Shown here one piece after another: positions 31,187 through 39,838 of a DNA stretch of 48,451 bases; the stretch's first letter is position 1; the number at the start of each line of letters is the position of its first letter. The stretch is from Ruminococcus flavefaciens (GTDB lineage Bacteria; Bacillota; Clostridia; Oscillospirales; Ruminococcaceae): positions 1-48,451 of the forward strand of contig DBXO01000037.1 of assembly GCA_002309635.1 (NCBI GenBank), read 5' to 3'. The notes under the pieces were generated by a model. That model worked only from the letters and a program-made list of their open reading frames with translations. It was not told where the DNA came from and did no database searches. The position numbers and the translations under genes were made by a program.

Positions 31187-31537
31187 TTACTCCATTACGT
31201 GTTCCATAGCGTGGTAGAATATAGTTTTTACGTGATCGTCGCAGAGAGAGTAGAAAATAGTTTTTCCGTCGCGGCGTGAGCTTACAAGGCGGGCCTGCTT
31301 GAGTACCCTCAGCTGGTGGGATATGGCGGACTGCGTCATACCGAGAAGTCTTGCGATATCGCATACGCACATCTCGCTCTGACAGAGAACGAAGATGATC
31401 CTTATTCTTGTAGCGTCGCCGAAGACCTTGAGGAGCTCTGCGGCGTCGTATAATAGTTTTTCGTCGGGCATGACCCTGGATACTTTATCGACTATATCCT
31501 TATGCACTCCGTGAGTGCCGCATATATGTTCAGCCAT
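31187..31537 (-). CDS. ArsR/SmtB-family metal-type repressor
   Basis: 116 residues. The winged helix is clear: LLKVFGDATRIRIIFVL, the ELCVCD-like metal motif as SEMCVCDI (Cys57 and Cys59 on helix 3), the recognition helix MTQSAISHQLRVLKQARLV and the wing RRDGKTIFYSL. The C-terminal helix DDHVKTIFYHAMEH adds His and Asp, and CGTHGVH near the N-terminus adds more ligands. So both the alpha-3N and alpha-5 types of site could exist, as in CadC/SmtB. Such repressors leave DNA when metal binds. It lies 12 bases after the membrane protein gene and 2 before the amidohydrolase. Confidence 0.92.
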   Translation of the reverse strand: MAEHICGTHGVHKDIVDKVSRVMPDEKLLYDAAELLKVFGDATRIRIIFVLCQSEMCVCDIARLLGMTQSAISHQLRVLKQARLVSSRRDGKTIFYSLCDDHVKTIFYHAMEHVME

Positions 31538-31549
31538 GTATTGCCTCCT

Positions 31550-31987
31550 TTATATTTTTGTGAGTATCATCACTGCTGCCGCAGCTGTGGCGGCAGTCAG
31601 AATAAAGCCGAGAATGCAGGTGGCGCAGGAAAATTTATCAAAAACGAATTTTTTGTTCCGCGAGAGAAATACGGTATATACTCTTCCGCTGCGGTAGAGC
31701 TTGCTGCTGAGAAAGCCCTCCTCGGGGAAAACATTGGGGTATTCTTCGCCGCCGAGATTATAATAAGCGACCTTGAATCTGTTGTAGGGGCTCTTGCCGA
31801 TACGTGAGAATTCTGCCTTCTGTTTTCTTGCGAAAAGCAGCCTTATGAAAAAGACGGTAAGGAGAAGCTCTGAGGCTGCGATGATAAGAGCGGCGAGAGC
31901 AGCGGCAGCAAATATGAGATATGACAGCTTTACGCCTAAGATAAGGCAAAGAACTGCAATAACGACAAGAACAAGTACAAATTCCAA
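31550..31987 (-). CDS. small membrane protein, first gene of the ArsR operon
   Basis: 145 residues from a TTG at 31987 preceded by AGGGGGGA; no ATG or GTG is better placed. Two N-terminal membrane helices (FVLVLVVIAVLCLILGV, then LIFAAAALAALIIAASELLL) are followed by a cytoplasmic or external segment of about 60 residues with YYNLGGEEYPNVFP. A third helix (CATCILGFILTAATAAAAV) lies at the C-terminus. No family is recognised. Being first in an ArsR-controlled operon, it may serve metal handling, but nothing in the sequence proves that. Confidence 0.65.
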   Translation of the reverse strand: MEFVLVLVVIAVLCLILGVKLSYLIFAAAALAALIIAASELLLTVFFIRLLFARKQKAEFSRIGKSPYNRFKVAYYNLGGEEYPNVFPEEGFLSSKLYRSGRVYTVFLSRNKKFVFDKFSCATCILGFILTAATAAAAVMILTKI

Positions 31988-32081
31988 AGCGATCCCCCCT
32001 AACCGCAGAAAGACTATACTTTTTTCTATTATAACACAGAATCTGAAATAAATCAATGTTAAAGTGATCGGTGATCAGTAG

Positions 32082-32100
32082 GGGCGCAAAGTGTGCGCCC
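32082..32100. repeat. short GC-rich intergenic hairpin
   Basis: GGGCGCA and TGCGCCC around AAGTG, in the gap upstream of 32156. A similar GGGCGGAT/ATCCGCCC hairpin is at 33801-33819; both look like small REP elements. Confidence 0.5.
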
Positions 32101-32112
32101 ATGAAACTGCGC

Positions 32113-32141
32113 TTGACTATGTCGGCTGTTAATAGTATAAT
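32113..32141 (+). promoter_or_regulatory. promoter of the gene at 32156
   Basis: TTGACT (32113-32118), 17 bases, TATAAT (32136-32141). Confidence 0.7.
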
Positions 32142-32155
32142 TACAGCATAAACAC

Positions 32156-32698
32156 ATGGGAGTTGATAACACTGTGAAAGATTTGACTGAATTATTCCGG
32201 AAGGGGATAGAAAACGGAACAGGCTATGAGTCGTATGATATCAGAAAGGCTATAAATACTATGACAGATATTTCATGCGACTTCGATGATGACGGCGGTA
32301 ACTGGGAGCTTATCCTGCTGAGCGCAGGCAGTTCGGAAGCGCGTGTGCTTGGCTTTGTATCGCGGTATTATCCCGTAGCTATGCTGGTCAGGGATTGCCC
32401 CGATGAGCTTATAAAAATACTTCGGGAGATGAATGTTGCAGCAGATTTTTTTGACAATGATTGTCCTGCGACAGAAATAGAGAAGTTTGAAGACAGAGAA
32501 TTGCATATTCCGCGCTTTTACGGTAGCTTTTCGTGCGATGAGGAGATACTGGGGAAATATGCTCCGTTTCAAAGAATACTTGACGACCGCTTCCTTGATG
32601 ACGGGGAATTTGACCTTGACGATGACAGATTATACTATATTTATGAGAATATTCCGTATATCACACCATACAGTTTTACTTTTGAGGAGATAAGATGA
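32156..32698 (+). CDS. acidic protein of unknown function
   Basis: 180 residues, strongly acidic, without signal peptide or membrane helix. It shows a DFDDDGGNWELILLSAG strand region and an Asp-rich stretch near 150-160 (DDGEFDLDDDRLYYIY). I recognise no family. The start is uncertain: the ATG at 32156 has no ribosome site and would leave a leader of only about 8 bases, while GTG 32174 has GGGAG 11 bases upstream. It has its own promoter and shares a palindromic terminator with the convergent kinase gene. Confidence 0.7.
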   Translation: MGVDNTVKDLTELFRKGIENGTGYESYDIRKAINTMTDISCDFDDDGGNWELILLSAGSSEARVLGFVSRYYPVAMLVRDCPDELIKILREMNVAADFFDNDCPATEIEKFEDRELHIPRFYGSFSCDEEILGKYAPFQRILDDRFLDDGEFDLDDDRLYYIYENIPYITPYSFTFEEIR

Positions 32699-32747
32699 AA
32701 TGCAGGTACGGTCATTTGTTGTCAGTGTCTTACAAAAACATATGTAA

Positions 32748-32777
32748 AAAGCCATAAAGAAGCTTCTTTATGGCTTT
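32748..32777. terminator. bidirectional terminator between convergent genes
   Basis: AAAGCCATAAAGAA and TTCTTTATGGCTTT (14 bp) around GC. On the minus strand it continues into five Ts, on the plus strand only three. Confidence 0.75.
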
Positions 32778-32808
32778 AACTGTATATCAACGGCTAAATG
32801 ACTAAAAG

Positions 32809-33768
32809 CTAACAGCTGAAACTGTTATTAATGATCTCCTTCAGCTCTTTCTCATGAGCAGTGAACATATCCAGCTGTGCCAGAAGCTCTTCCCCTCTGG
32901 CGCGGCAGTCTGCAGAGCTCTTTCCGCGGAAGTACTTCACCTCGCTGAGACTGTCCGTAAGATAGCGCACAGCAAGCTCTCCTGTGAGCCATAAAATGCC
33001 GTAATAAAGCGAATGTACTTCCTCGTCAGTGAGAAGTCCGTCAAGTCCCTGTGCAAAGCCGCGGGTGACATCGCGGACTTCCTGCATATCAGGTTTTTCC
33101 CCACGGCAGACCGAGCGAACAAGGTCGCCGTAGTCAATGGCTGCATAGCCGTACATTACGGTGTCAAGGTCAATGATAGTGGGCGTATCACCGATGATTA
33201 TATTGGCGGGCTTTGCGTCGCCGTGGATTATGCGCTTTTTCAGCGGGCTCGCGAACACCTGATTAATAGTACCGCGGAGGCTGTCAAGCTTTGACATTAT
33301 ACCGCTGTCAATGCCCCTCTTTTTCCTGAGGGCAGCTAAATAGCGGTCATAGTCGTGAAATCCGTCTATCACAGGTACGGGTGAGAGTTCCCTGCCGTCC
33401 ATTATCCTTATAAAAGAGCCGAAAAGCCGTCCGGCAGTCTCAGCGTCAGCCGCAGTATCGGCATTTGCATCGGTATACCTGTACATACGCCATAAATTGC
33501 CATCTGAAACGGCGTAATTCCTGCCCTCACAGGCAATAAAATGCGGGACTGAAATGCCGGGAATGTCCGAAAAAGCCGCTCCGATACGGCTTATGTTGTC
33601 CATTACCGTTTCGGGAGTCCGAAAAACGGAGCGGTTCAGCGACTGAAGTATGTACCTTTCACCGTCGCAGACCGCAAGAAAGGTACTGTTTATATGACCT
33701 GCCGAGAGCACTGTTAGCTCTTCTGCTTCGGGGAGACCGAAAAGCAAAGGCATACTGCGTAAATCCAT
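32809..33768 (-). CDS. APH-fold kinase, NahK-like (N-acetylhexosamine 1-kinase type)
   Basis: 319 residues from the ATG at 33768, behind AAAGGAG. The aminoglycoside-phosphotransferase fold is shown by the catalytic IIHGDAKPANIIIGD and the metal-binding TIIDLDTVMYG. The N-terminal ATP-binding region has YILQSLNRSVF and PETVMDNISRI. These are the hallmark of the NahK group, which phosphorylates GlcNAc/GalNAc at C1, more than of antibiotic kinases. No sugar-phosphate enzymes lie nearby to confirm this. It is monocistronic, with a small GC-rich hairpin upstream. Confidence 0.82.
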   Translation of the reverse strand: MDLRSMPLLFGLPEAEELTVLSAGHINSTFLAVCDGERYILQSLNRSVFRTPETVMDNISRIGAAFSDIPGISVPHFIACEGRNYAVSDGNLWRMYRYTDANADTAADAETAGRLFGSFIRIMDGRELSPVPVIDGFHDYDRYLAALRKKRGIDSGIMSKLDSLRGTINQVFASPLKKRIIHGDAKPANIIIGDTPTIIDLDTVMYGYAAIDYGDLVRSVCRGEKPDMQEVRDVTRGFAQGLDGLLTDEEVHSLYYGILWLTGELAVRYLTDSLSEVKYFRGKSSADCRARGEELLAQLDMFTAHEKELKEIINNSFSC

Positions 33769-33800
33769 AGGTGCTCCTTTCGTGGATCCATAATTGAAAA

Positions 33801-33819
33801 GGGCGGATGATATCCGCCC
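33801..33819. repeat. short GC-rich intergenic hairpin
   Basis: GGGCGGAT and ATCCGCCC around GAT, in the 170-base gap between the kinase and DUF711 genes. No gene is seen in that gap. Confidence 0.5.
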
Positions 33820-33938
33820 CTGCAAATGGTTTTATGTTGTTTTGCCGCGTAATGTGCCGTAAGCGATGTATAATTCGCACTGCTTGAAAGAGCAGGCTTT
33901 ACGGGCGGCAGCGCGGCAAGGGTGCAGCGTCACGCTAA

Positions 33939-35297
33939 TTAGTTTTTGAGGCTCTGCATAGGTGCAGGTATACGTCCGCCGCGGTTTATGAACTTGGCAG
34001 GAGACTTCTCTCTGATAGGCATAACCGGACCGCTGCCCAGAAGTCCGCCGAATTCAAGGGTATCGCCCTCTTTCTTGCCGATAGCGGGGATAAGACGTAC
34101 AGCCGTGGTCTTGGAGTTGACCATGCCGATTGCAGCCTCGTCTGCGATAATGGCAGAGATGGTCTCGGGAGCTATATCTCCCGGAACAACTATCATATCG
34201 AGTCCTACGGAGCATACAGCTGTCATGGCTTCAAGCTTTTCGAGGCTTAGAACGCCTGCAACTGCCGCGTCTATCATGCCTGCGTCCTCGGATACGGGGA
34301 TAAATGCGCCCGAAAGTCCGCCGACTGTGGAGGAAGCCATAACTCCGCCCTTCTTTACAGCGTCGTTGAGCATTGCGAGACAGGCGGTTGTGCCGTGAGT
34401 ACCGCACATCTCAAGTCCCATTTCCTCAAGGATATGGGCGACGCTGTCGCCGACGGCAGGTGTGGGAGCAAGTGAAAGGTCAACGATACCGAAAGGAACG
34501 CCGAGGAGCTCAGAGGCTCTTGCACCGACGAGCTGACCCATACGTGTTATTTTGAATGCAGTCTTCTTGATTATGTCTGCAATTTCGTTTATTGAAGCGT
34601 CAGGGTATTTTGTTAGAGCCGCACGTACAACTCCGGGGCCCGAAACGCCTACGTGTATCTCACAGTCGGGTTCGCCCACGCCGTGGAAAGCTCCTGCCAT
34701 GAAAGGGTTATCCTCAACGGCATTGCAGAAGACGACAAGCTTTGCAGGACCAATGCAGTCGCGGTCTGCGGTCTTTTCGGCAGCTTCCTTGACTATCTGT
34801 CCCATGAGCTTTACAGCGTCCATGTTGATACCCGACTTTGTCGAGCCGATATTTACTGACGAGCATATATTCTGCGTAACGTCAAGAGCCTCGGGGATAG
34901 ACCTGATGAGTGCCATATCTCCTGCGCTGAAACCCTTATGAACAAGTGCGGAATAGCCGCCGATGAAGTTTACTCCGCAGGTATCGGCAGCTCTTTGCAG
35001 GGCTTTTGCGAACTTAACAGGGTCACCGTTGGGACAGGCGGCAGCTAACATAGCGACAGGAGTAACGGAGATACGCTTGTTGACTATTGGGATGCCGTAT
35101 TCCTTTTCTATCTGCTGACCAACAGGAACCAGCTTTCCTGCCTTGGTCACTATCTTGTTGTAGACCTTTTCGCAGGCTTTGTCTATATCCGTGTCGATAC
35201 AGTCAAGGAGAGATATACCCATAGTGATAGTGCGTATATCAAGGCACTCGTCCTGTATCATGCGGATAGTTTCAAGTATATTGTATACATTAAGCAT
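33939..35297 (-). CDS. DUF711/UPF0210 (PFL) family protein
   Basis: 452 residues, typical family length. It begins VYNILETIRMIQDECLDIRT and has the conserved glycine-rich FIGGYSALVHKG, IHVGVSGPGV, DLSLAPTPAVGDSVA and VVPGDIAPETI segments. The fold resembles glycyl-radical enzymes, but no radical function is established. It is almost always encoded just after a small ACT-domain protein, as here (18-base gap), so the ACT protein probably senses a small ligand for it. Both share the promoter at 35638-35666. Confidence 0.94.
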   Translation of the reverse strand: MLNVYNILETIRMIQDECLDIRTITMGISLLDCIDTDIDKACEKVYNKIVTKAGKLVPVGQQIEKEYGIPIVNKRISVTPVAMLAAACPNGDPVKFAKALQRAADTCGVNFIGGYSALVHKGFSAGDMALIRSIPEALDVTQNICSSVNIGSTKSGINMDAVKLMGQIVKEAAEKTADRDCIGPAKLVVFCNAVEDNPFMAGAFHGVGEPDCEIHVGVSGPGVVRAALTKYPDASINEIADIIKKTAFKITRMGQLVGARASELLGVPFGIVDLSLAPTPAVGDSVAHILEEMGLEMCGTHGTTACLAMLNDAVKKGGVMASSTVGGLSGAFIPVSEDAGMIDAAVAGVLSLEKLEAMTAVCSVGLDMIVVPGDIAPETISAIIADEAAIGMVNSKTTAVRLIPAIGKKEGDTLEFGGLLGSGPVMPIREKSPAKFINRGGRIPAPMQSLKN

Positions 35298-35315
35298 TTA
35301 GCGGACTTCCTTTCA

Positions 35316-35585
35316 TTAAACGCTGTGCATAGAGTTGAAGATATCCTCGTGCATGGTATGGATAGAGAGCCCGAGCTCTGTGCCGAGTGCGGTCATTCTG
35401 TCTACAAGGCCGGAGAAATCTCCCTTTATATCAGATATATCAACGAGCATTATCATAGCGAACATATCCTGAAGAACGCTCTGTGTTACCTCGATAACAT
35501 TAACATTGAACTCAGCGCAGATACCGCTTACCTTATGCAGGATACCTACAGTGTCCTTACCAATAACAGTTACGACTGCTCTCAT
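35316..35585 (-). CDS. ACT domain protein (UPF0237)
   Basis: 89 residues from the ATG at 35585, with ACGGAGG before it; the longer frame contains the promoter. The single ACT domain reads VVTVIGKDTVGILHKVSG, then FNVNVIEVTQSVLQDMF and MIMLVDISDI, ending in IHTMHEDIFNSMH. ACT domains bind amino acids or similar ligands. It partners the DUF711 protein. Confidence 0.93.
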   Translation of the reverse strand: MRAVVTVIGKDTVGILHKVSGICAEFNVNVIEVTQSVLQDMFAMIMLVDISDIKGDFSGLVDRMTALGTELGLSIHTMHEDIFNSMHSV

Positions 35586-35637
35586 AATAAAAACCTCCGT
35601 TTTCTTGTTATTCGGTGTATCCCGAATGATTGATATA

Positions 35638-35666
35638 ATTATAACACACAGCTGATAAAAAAGCAA
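35638..35666 (-). promoter_or_regulatory. promoter of the ACT-DUF711 operon
   Basis: On the minus strand TTGCTT (35661-35666), 17 bases, TATAAT (35638-35643). Confidence 0.65.
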
Positions 35667-35698
35667 CAGCCGCTATGAAAAAATTTTCAGTTATCAGC

Positions 35699-35756
35699 GG
35701 TTAGTGCATAGTGATTAACGGGATGAACAACGGCAGTCTATGCACTGAGCACTACC
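35699..35756. repeat. imperfect palindromic intergenic repeat
   Basis: AGTGCATAG (35703-35711) pairs with CTATGCACT (35738-35746), with further matching at the ends (GGTTAGTG and CACTACC). It is of the size of a small REP-like element but unrelated in sequence to the pair flanking pyrKD. Confidence 0.5.
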
Positions 35757-35840
35757 CATTGCTCATTTTTTTCAAAAAACAGTGGAAATTTCAATTCCAA
35801 TGTGTTATAATAATAGAATATAACAAAAGGGGCTGAAATT

Positions 35841-36695
35841 ATGAAACTTATGGACTGCCATACGCATACGCAGTTTTCAGTGGATTCTGAGGCGGATATC
35901 GGACTCTGCATCAAGCGGGCTGCGGAGCTTGGACTTGCCGCATACGCCATAACCGACCACTGCGAGTGCAATGCGTGGCACGGTGAGGAGCATTATACCG
36001 CGGAAGAGAAAAAGCTCAGGGAGAGCTTTGATTATGCCGCGGATTTTGAAAATTCTGTATCTGCCGTAACGGCTATGAAAGAAAAATACGCAGGGAAGCT
36101 CAACCTTTTGTGCGGAGTGGAGCTGGGACAGATACTCCATGATATAGAAGCGGCAAAGCTCGTGAATGCCGACAGCAGAGTGGATTTTATCATAGGCTCG
36201 GTACATCAGGTAATGGGCGAGCAGGACTTTTACTTCATAGACTATGAGAAGCTGACCATGGACGATATATATGACCTGCTGGAGCGCTATTTCAGGGAGG
36301 TTTATGACCTCAGCAGAACAGACCTCTTCGACGTTGTCGGACATATCACCTATTGTCTGCGCTACATGAAGCAGAGACACGGCATTGAAGCCGATATAAG
36401 CCGATATGACGACATTATCGCGGAGACCTTCCGTAATCTGGCCAGTAACGGCAAGGGCATAGAGATAAACACCTCGGGACTGAGGCAGGGCTTCGGGGAC
36501 ACCTTCCCAAACCTTAAATACGTGAAACTTTTCCGCGATATGGGCGGCGAGATAGTCACCGTAGGCTCCGATTCACATACCGTTGAGGATATAGCCGCCA
36601 ATGCTGCGGACGGAATAAGTATCGCACGAGCCGCGGGCTTTGCACGGTTGGCATACTTTAAGAAGAGAAAGCCTTATTTTATCGATATAAAGTAA
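35841..36695 (+). CDS. PHP-domain phosphatase (histidinol-phosphatase HisJ-like)
   Basis: 284 residues. The PHP metal ligands are all present: DCHTHTQFSVD at the start, AITDHCECNAW (about 35), the Glu of CGVELGQI (about 95), IIGSVHQV (about 125), DVVGHITYC (about 165) and TVGSDSHTVEDI (about 248). The family hydrolyses histidinol phosphate or related phosphoesters; no other his genes are here, so the substrate is open. A TATAAT at 35806-35811 lacks a good -35. The ATG follows AAAAGGGG. Confidence 0.9.
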   Translation: MKLMDCHTHTQFSVDSEADIGLCIKRAAELGLAAYAITDHCECNAWHGEEHYTAEEKKLRESFDYAADFENSVSAVTAMKEKYAGKLNLLCGVELGQILHDIEAAKLVNADSRVDFIIGSVHQVMGEQDFYFIDYEKLTMDDIYDLLERYFREVYDLSRTDLFDVVGHITYCLRYMKQRHGIEADISRYDDIIAETFRNLASNGKGIEINTSGLRQGFGDTFPNLKYVKLFRDMGGEIVTVGSDSHTVEDIAANAADGISIARAAGFARLAYFKKRKPYFIDIK

Positions 36696-36724
36696 ATACA
36701 TACTATATGAAAGGATCTGATACC

Positions 36725-37201
36725 ATGAACGACATCGTAAAGATATTACAGCAGAATGCACGAATATCCGACAGGGCGCTGGGAGAAATGCTCGGGATCT
36801 CGGCAGAGGAGGCAGCCGCAAGGATAGAGCAGCTCGAAAAGAGCGGAGTTATAAAGGGATACAGCGTCATTGTCGATGACGACCTGTATGACAAGTCCGC
36901 AGTATATGCCACAATCGAGCTCAAGGTAACTCCCCAGCGGGACTGCGGCTTCGACGATATAGCCAAGACCATAATGATGTACGATGAGGTGGAGAGCGTC
37001 AGCCTTATGTCCTCGGGAGCATACGACCTTGCAGTTGAGGTAAAGGGCGGCAATCTCAAGGACGTTGCCTTCTTCGTCTCGGAGAGACTTGCAACTATAG
37101 ACGGCATACTTTCCACATCCACACATTTCATACTGAAAAAATACAAGGAAAAGGGCATATTCATCGATGGTGAGGAGCCTGACGAAAGGGGACTCGGCTG
37201 A
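36725..37201 (+). CDS. Lrp/AsnC-family regulator
   Basis: 158 residues from the ATG at 36725. An N-terminal helix-turn-helix (IVKILQQNARISDRALGEML, then ARIEQLEKSGVIKGYSVIVD) is followed by the ligand-binding RAM domain (VYATIELKVTP, VESVSLMSSGAYDLAVEVKG). An in-frame ATG at 36707 lacks a ribosome site, while AAAGGA serves 36725. It ends 2 bases before the aminotransferase start, so it probably controls amino-acid metabolism, including this operon, in response to an amino acid. Confidence 0.92.
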   Translation: MNDIVKILQQNARISDRALGEMLGISAEEAAARIEQLEKSGVIKGYSVIVDDDLYDKSAVYATIELKVTPQRDCGFDDIAKTIMMYDEVESVSLMSSGAYDLAVEVKGGNLKDVAFFVSERLATIDGILSTSTHFILKKYKEKGIFIDGEEPDERGLG

Positions 37202-37203
37202 TC

Positions 37204-38385
37204 GTGATAGACTACGATAAAGTCCTTTCGGACAAGATAAAAAGCATAAAGCCGTCGGGAATACGAAAGTTCTTTGATATTGCGGGAACTATGGAGGACG
37301 TTATCTCCCTCGGTGTAGGTGAGCCTGACTTCAACACCCCGTGGACTATAAGGAAGTCAGCCATACAGGTGCTTGAGCGCAAGCATATAATCTACGGTCC
37401 CAACAAGGGAATTGCTCCGCTGAGAAATACTATTTCCGCTCATATCGAAAAAAAGCACGGCGTAAAGTACGACCCTGACAAGGAGGTAATCGTTACTGTA
37501 GGCGGATCAGAGGCTATAGACCTCACAGTCCGCGGACTTCTTGACAACGGCGACGAGGTCCTTATTGTAGAGCCCTGCTTCGTTTGTTATGCTCCCCTTG
37601 TGGAGCTTGCGGGAGGAGTGCCTGTGCCCGTGGCTACCCGTATCGAAAACAACTTCAAGCTCACACTTGAAGACTTCAGGGATAAGATAACCGAGCGCAC
37701 AAAGCTGCTTATACTTCCTTTCCCCAATAATCCCACGGGAGCTGTAATGACCCGCGGGGATCTGGAGCCAATTGCCGATTTCCTGCGTGATACGAATATA
37801 ATGGTGCTTACTGACGAGATATATTCCGAGCTCACCTACGGCAGAAAGCATTTCTCCATAATCGAGCTTGAGGGAATGCGTGAGCGCACCGTCTATGTAA
37901 ACGGCTTTTCAAAGGCTTACGCCATGACAGGCTGGAGACTTGGCTATGTTACGGCTCCTGCGCCCATAATCTCACAGATATCGAAGATACACCAGTACGG
38001 TATCATGTGCAGCCCCTTTATCAGCCAGAATGCGGCTGTTGAAGCCCTTACCTCCTGCGACGCGGAGGTGGCAAAAATGGTGGACGAGTACAATATCCGC
38101 CGCCGTTACCTTGTAGGCGAGTTCAACCGTCTCGGACTTACCTGCTTCAATCCCGAGGGAGCCTTCTATGTATTCCCCTGTATCAAGAGCACAGGCCTCA
38201 CAAGCGAGGAATTCTGCGAGAGACTGCTCTTTGAGGAGCGCGTTGCTGCTGTTCCGGGCAGCGCCTTCGGAGACAGCGGAGAGGGCTATATGCGTATATC
38301 CTACGCTTATTCGCTCAAACACCTTATGGAAGCGATCAAGCGTATTGAAAAGTTCCTGAAAAAACTGGAGAACGAAAAAAAATGA
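37204..38385 (+). CDS. fold-type I PLP aminotransferase (aspartate/aromatic type)
   Basis: 393 residues from a GTG at 37204, 2 bases after the Lrp stop. Class I/II motifs: ISLGVGEPDFNTPW, YGPNKGIAPLR, the Asn of LPFPNNPTGAVM, TDEIYSELTYG, the PLP lysine in VNGFSKAYAMTGWRLGY and the terminal Arg of YMRISYA. The amino donor cannot be told by eye. Coupling to an Lrp regulator and to ispE by overlap is conserved-looking in this lineage. Confidence 0.93.
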   Translation: MIDYDKVLSDKIKSIKPSGIRKFFDIAGTMEDVISLGVGEPDFNTPWTIRKSAIQVLERKHIIYGPNKGIAPLRNTISAHIEKKHGVKYDPDKEVIVTVGGSEAIDLTVRGLLDNGDEVLIVEPCFVCYAPLVELAGGVPVPVATRIENNFKLTLEDFRDKITERTKLLILPFPNNPTGAVMTRGDLEPIADFLRDTNIMVLTDEIYSELTYGRKHFSIIELEGMRERTVYVNGFSKAYAMTGWRLGYVTAPAPIISQISKIHQYGIMCSPFISQNAAVEALTSCDAEVAKMVDEYNIRRRYLVGEFNRLGLTCFNPEGAFYVFPCIKSTGLTSEEFCERLLFEERVAAVPGSAFGDSGEGYMRISYAYSLKHLMEAIKRIEKFLKKLENEKK

Positions 38386-39242
38386 AAGTAAAAACAGCAG
38401 CAAAGATAAATCTTGCCCTCGATGTAACGGGAAAGCTCCCGAACGGCTATCACAGCCTTGAAAGCGTATTCCAGACCGTTGGTCTTTACGACGAGGTGGA
38501 GCTGGAGCTTACCGACAGCGGCATTGAGCTTACCTGCGATGTGCCGGAGGAGTTCGCAAGCGCTGATCCCATACCCTGCGACGAGCGGAATATCGCATAT
38601 AAAGCGGCGAAGCTGTTCTTCAGTGAGAATGGCATGGACTGCGGCTGCAGAATACATATCAGAAAAGGTATTCCCTCGCAGGCGGGAATGGGCGGCGGCA
38701 GTACCGACGCTGCGGCTGTGCTGTACTGCCTTGGCAGAATGACGGGGAAAAGCGTCAGCAAGCCTGAAAAGCTGGGGGCTGACGTACCTTTCTTCCTCAC
38801 CGGCGGAACTGCATACGTTGAGGGTATAGGCGAGAAAATAACGCCTATCGCCGATTATTCGGGACGTATCCTTGTTATCGGAATGGGCAGCGAGGGTGTT
38901 TCCACTGCCGAAGCATACAGAAGTATAGACAGCCTTGAGGGTCCGTGTCACCCCGAAACGCAAAAGCTCGTTGACGCAATAAACAGTTCCCCGGGCACTG
39001 CGTACAAGTACTTTGGCAATTTGTTCGAGCAGGCAGTGCAGCTTGCGGAAGTGGAGGACATCAGAAACGCTATGCTGGAATGCTGTGCCCGCAGGGCTGT
39101 TATGACAGGCAGCGGATCGGCAGTGTTCGGACTTTTCGATGACCCGGCACAGGCTGCAGGATGCGTTGACAGGCTCAGGGAAAAGAAATATTTTGCCTGT
39201 GTATGTGAGACTGTCCCCGAGAGCTTTATTATAACAGGTTAA
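38382..39242 (+). CDS. ispE: 4-diphosphocytidyl-2-C-methyl-D-erythritol kinase
   Basis: 286 residues, normal for IspE. It phosphorylates CDP-methylerythritol in the MEP isoprenoid pathway. GHMP kinase motifs are present: KINLALDVTGKLPNGYHSLE at the start, the ATP-binding IPSQAGMGGGSTDAAAVL (about 98), LGADVPFFLTGG (about 128) and the C-terminal VMTGSGSAVFGLF. The ATG overlaps the aminotransferase stop by 4 bases (ATGA). A terminator follows immediately. Confidence 0.96.
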   Translation: MKVKTAAKINLALDVTGKLPNGYHSLESVFQTVGLYDEVELELTDSGIELTCDVPEEFASADPIPCDERNIAYKAAKLFFSENGMDCGCRIHIRKGIPSQAGMGGGSTDAAAVLYCLGRMTGKSVSKPEKLGADVPFFLTGGTAYVEGIGEKITPIADYSGRILVIGMGSEGVSTAEAYRSIDSLEGPCHPETQKLVDAINSSPGTAYKYFGNLFEQAVQLAEVEDIRNAMLECCARRAVMTGSGSAVFGLFDDPAQAAGCVDRLREKKYFACVCETVPESFIITG

Positions 39243-39278
39243 AACTTATCGCCGTATGGCGATAAGTTTTTTCTTTTA
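39242..39278 (+). terminator. terminator of the Lrp-aminotransferase-ispE operon
   Basis: AAACTTATCGCC and GGCGATAAGTTT around GTAT, then TTTTCTTTT. Confidence 0.9.
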
Positions 39279-39343
39279 CGTCCTTTCATGATTCTGTTTA
39301 TTATTAATATGTTAGACATTTTGATGAAAATTAACAAAATCTA

Positions 39344-39372
39344 TTGACAAGTCCACTGATTTAAGTTATAAT
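39344..39372 (+). promoter_or_regulatory. strong promoter of the DUF1508 gene
   Basis: TTGACA (39344-39349), 17 bases, TATAAT (39367-39372), both perfect. Just downstream a small hairpin AAATCG/CGATTT starts the leader. Confidence 0.85.
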
Positions 39373-39435
39373 TATGATACAAAATCGAAAAATCGATTTA
39401 TTTTATACTTTGCTGAAAGGTGTTGAATAGTAATT

Positions 39436-39822
39436 ATGGGAAAATTTATCATCAAAGCTGCCAAAACAGGCTATACATTCAGTCTGAAAGCGGGTAACGG
39501 CGAAGTCATCGCTACCGGCGGAGAGGTATACAATACGCTCGCAAACGTGAAGAACGGAATTGCAAGCGTTGCTGCAAATGCTCCTGTTGCTAATCTTGAG
39601 GACCAGACGATCGAGGGTTTCCAGACGGCGACCAATCCGAAGTTTGAGATCTACAAGGACAAATCAGGCGAATTCAGATTCCGCCTTAAGGCAAAAAACG
39701 GCGAGATAATCGCAGCCAGCGAGGGCTATGTCAAGAAGGACAGCTGTAAGAAGGGAATCGCCAGCGTAAGAAAGAACGCTGTAGACGCTCCCGTTATCGA
39801 GCCCGAGCCTGAGAAAAAGTAA
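39436..39822 (+). CDS. DUF1508 (YegP-like) protein with two tandem repeats
   Basis: 128 residues built of two DUF1508 units. Unit 1 has FIIKAAKTGYTFSLKAGNGE, VIATGGEVYNT and KNGIASV; unit 2 has FEIYKDKSGEFRFRLKAKNG, EIIAASEGYV and KKGIASVRKNA. The family is widespread, small and of unknown role. The ATG follows AAAGGTG. With perfect promoter elements and a tight terminator it is probably highly expressed. Confidence 0.93.
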   Translation: MGKFIIKAAKTGYTFSLKAGNGEVIATGGEVYNTLANVKNGIASVAANAPVANLEDQTIEGFQTATNPKFEIYKDKSGEFRFRLKAKNGEIIAASEGYVKKDSCKKGIASVRKNAVDAPVIEPEPEKK

Positions 39823-39838
39823 GCTTACAGAAAAATAT

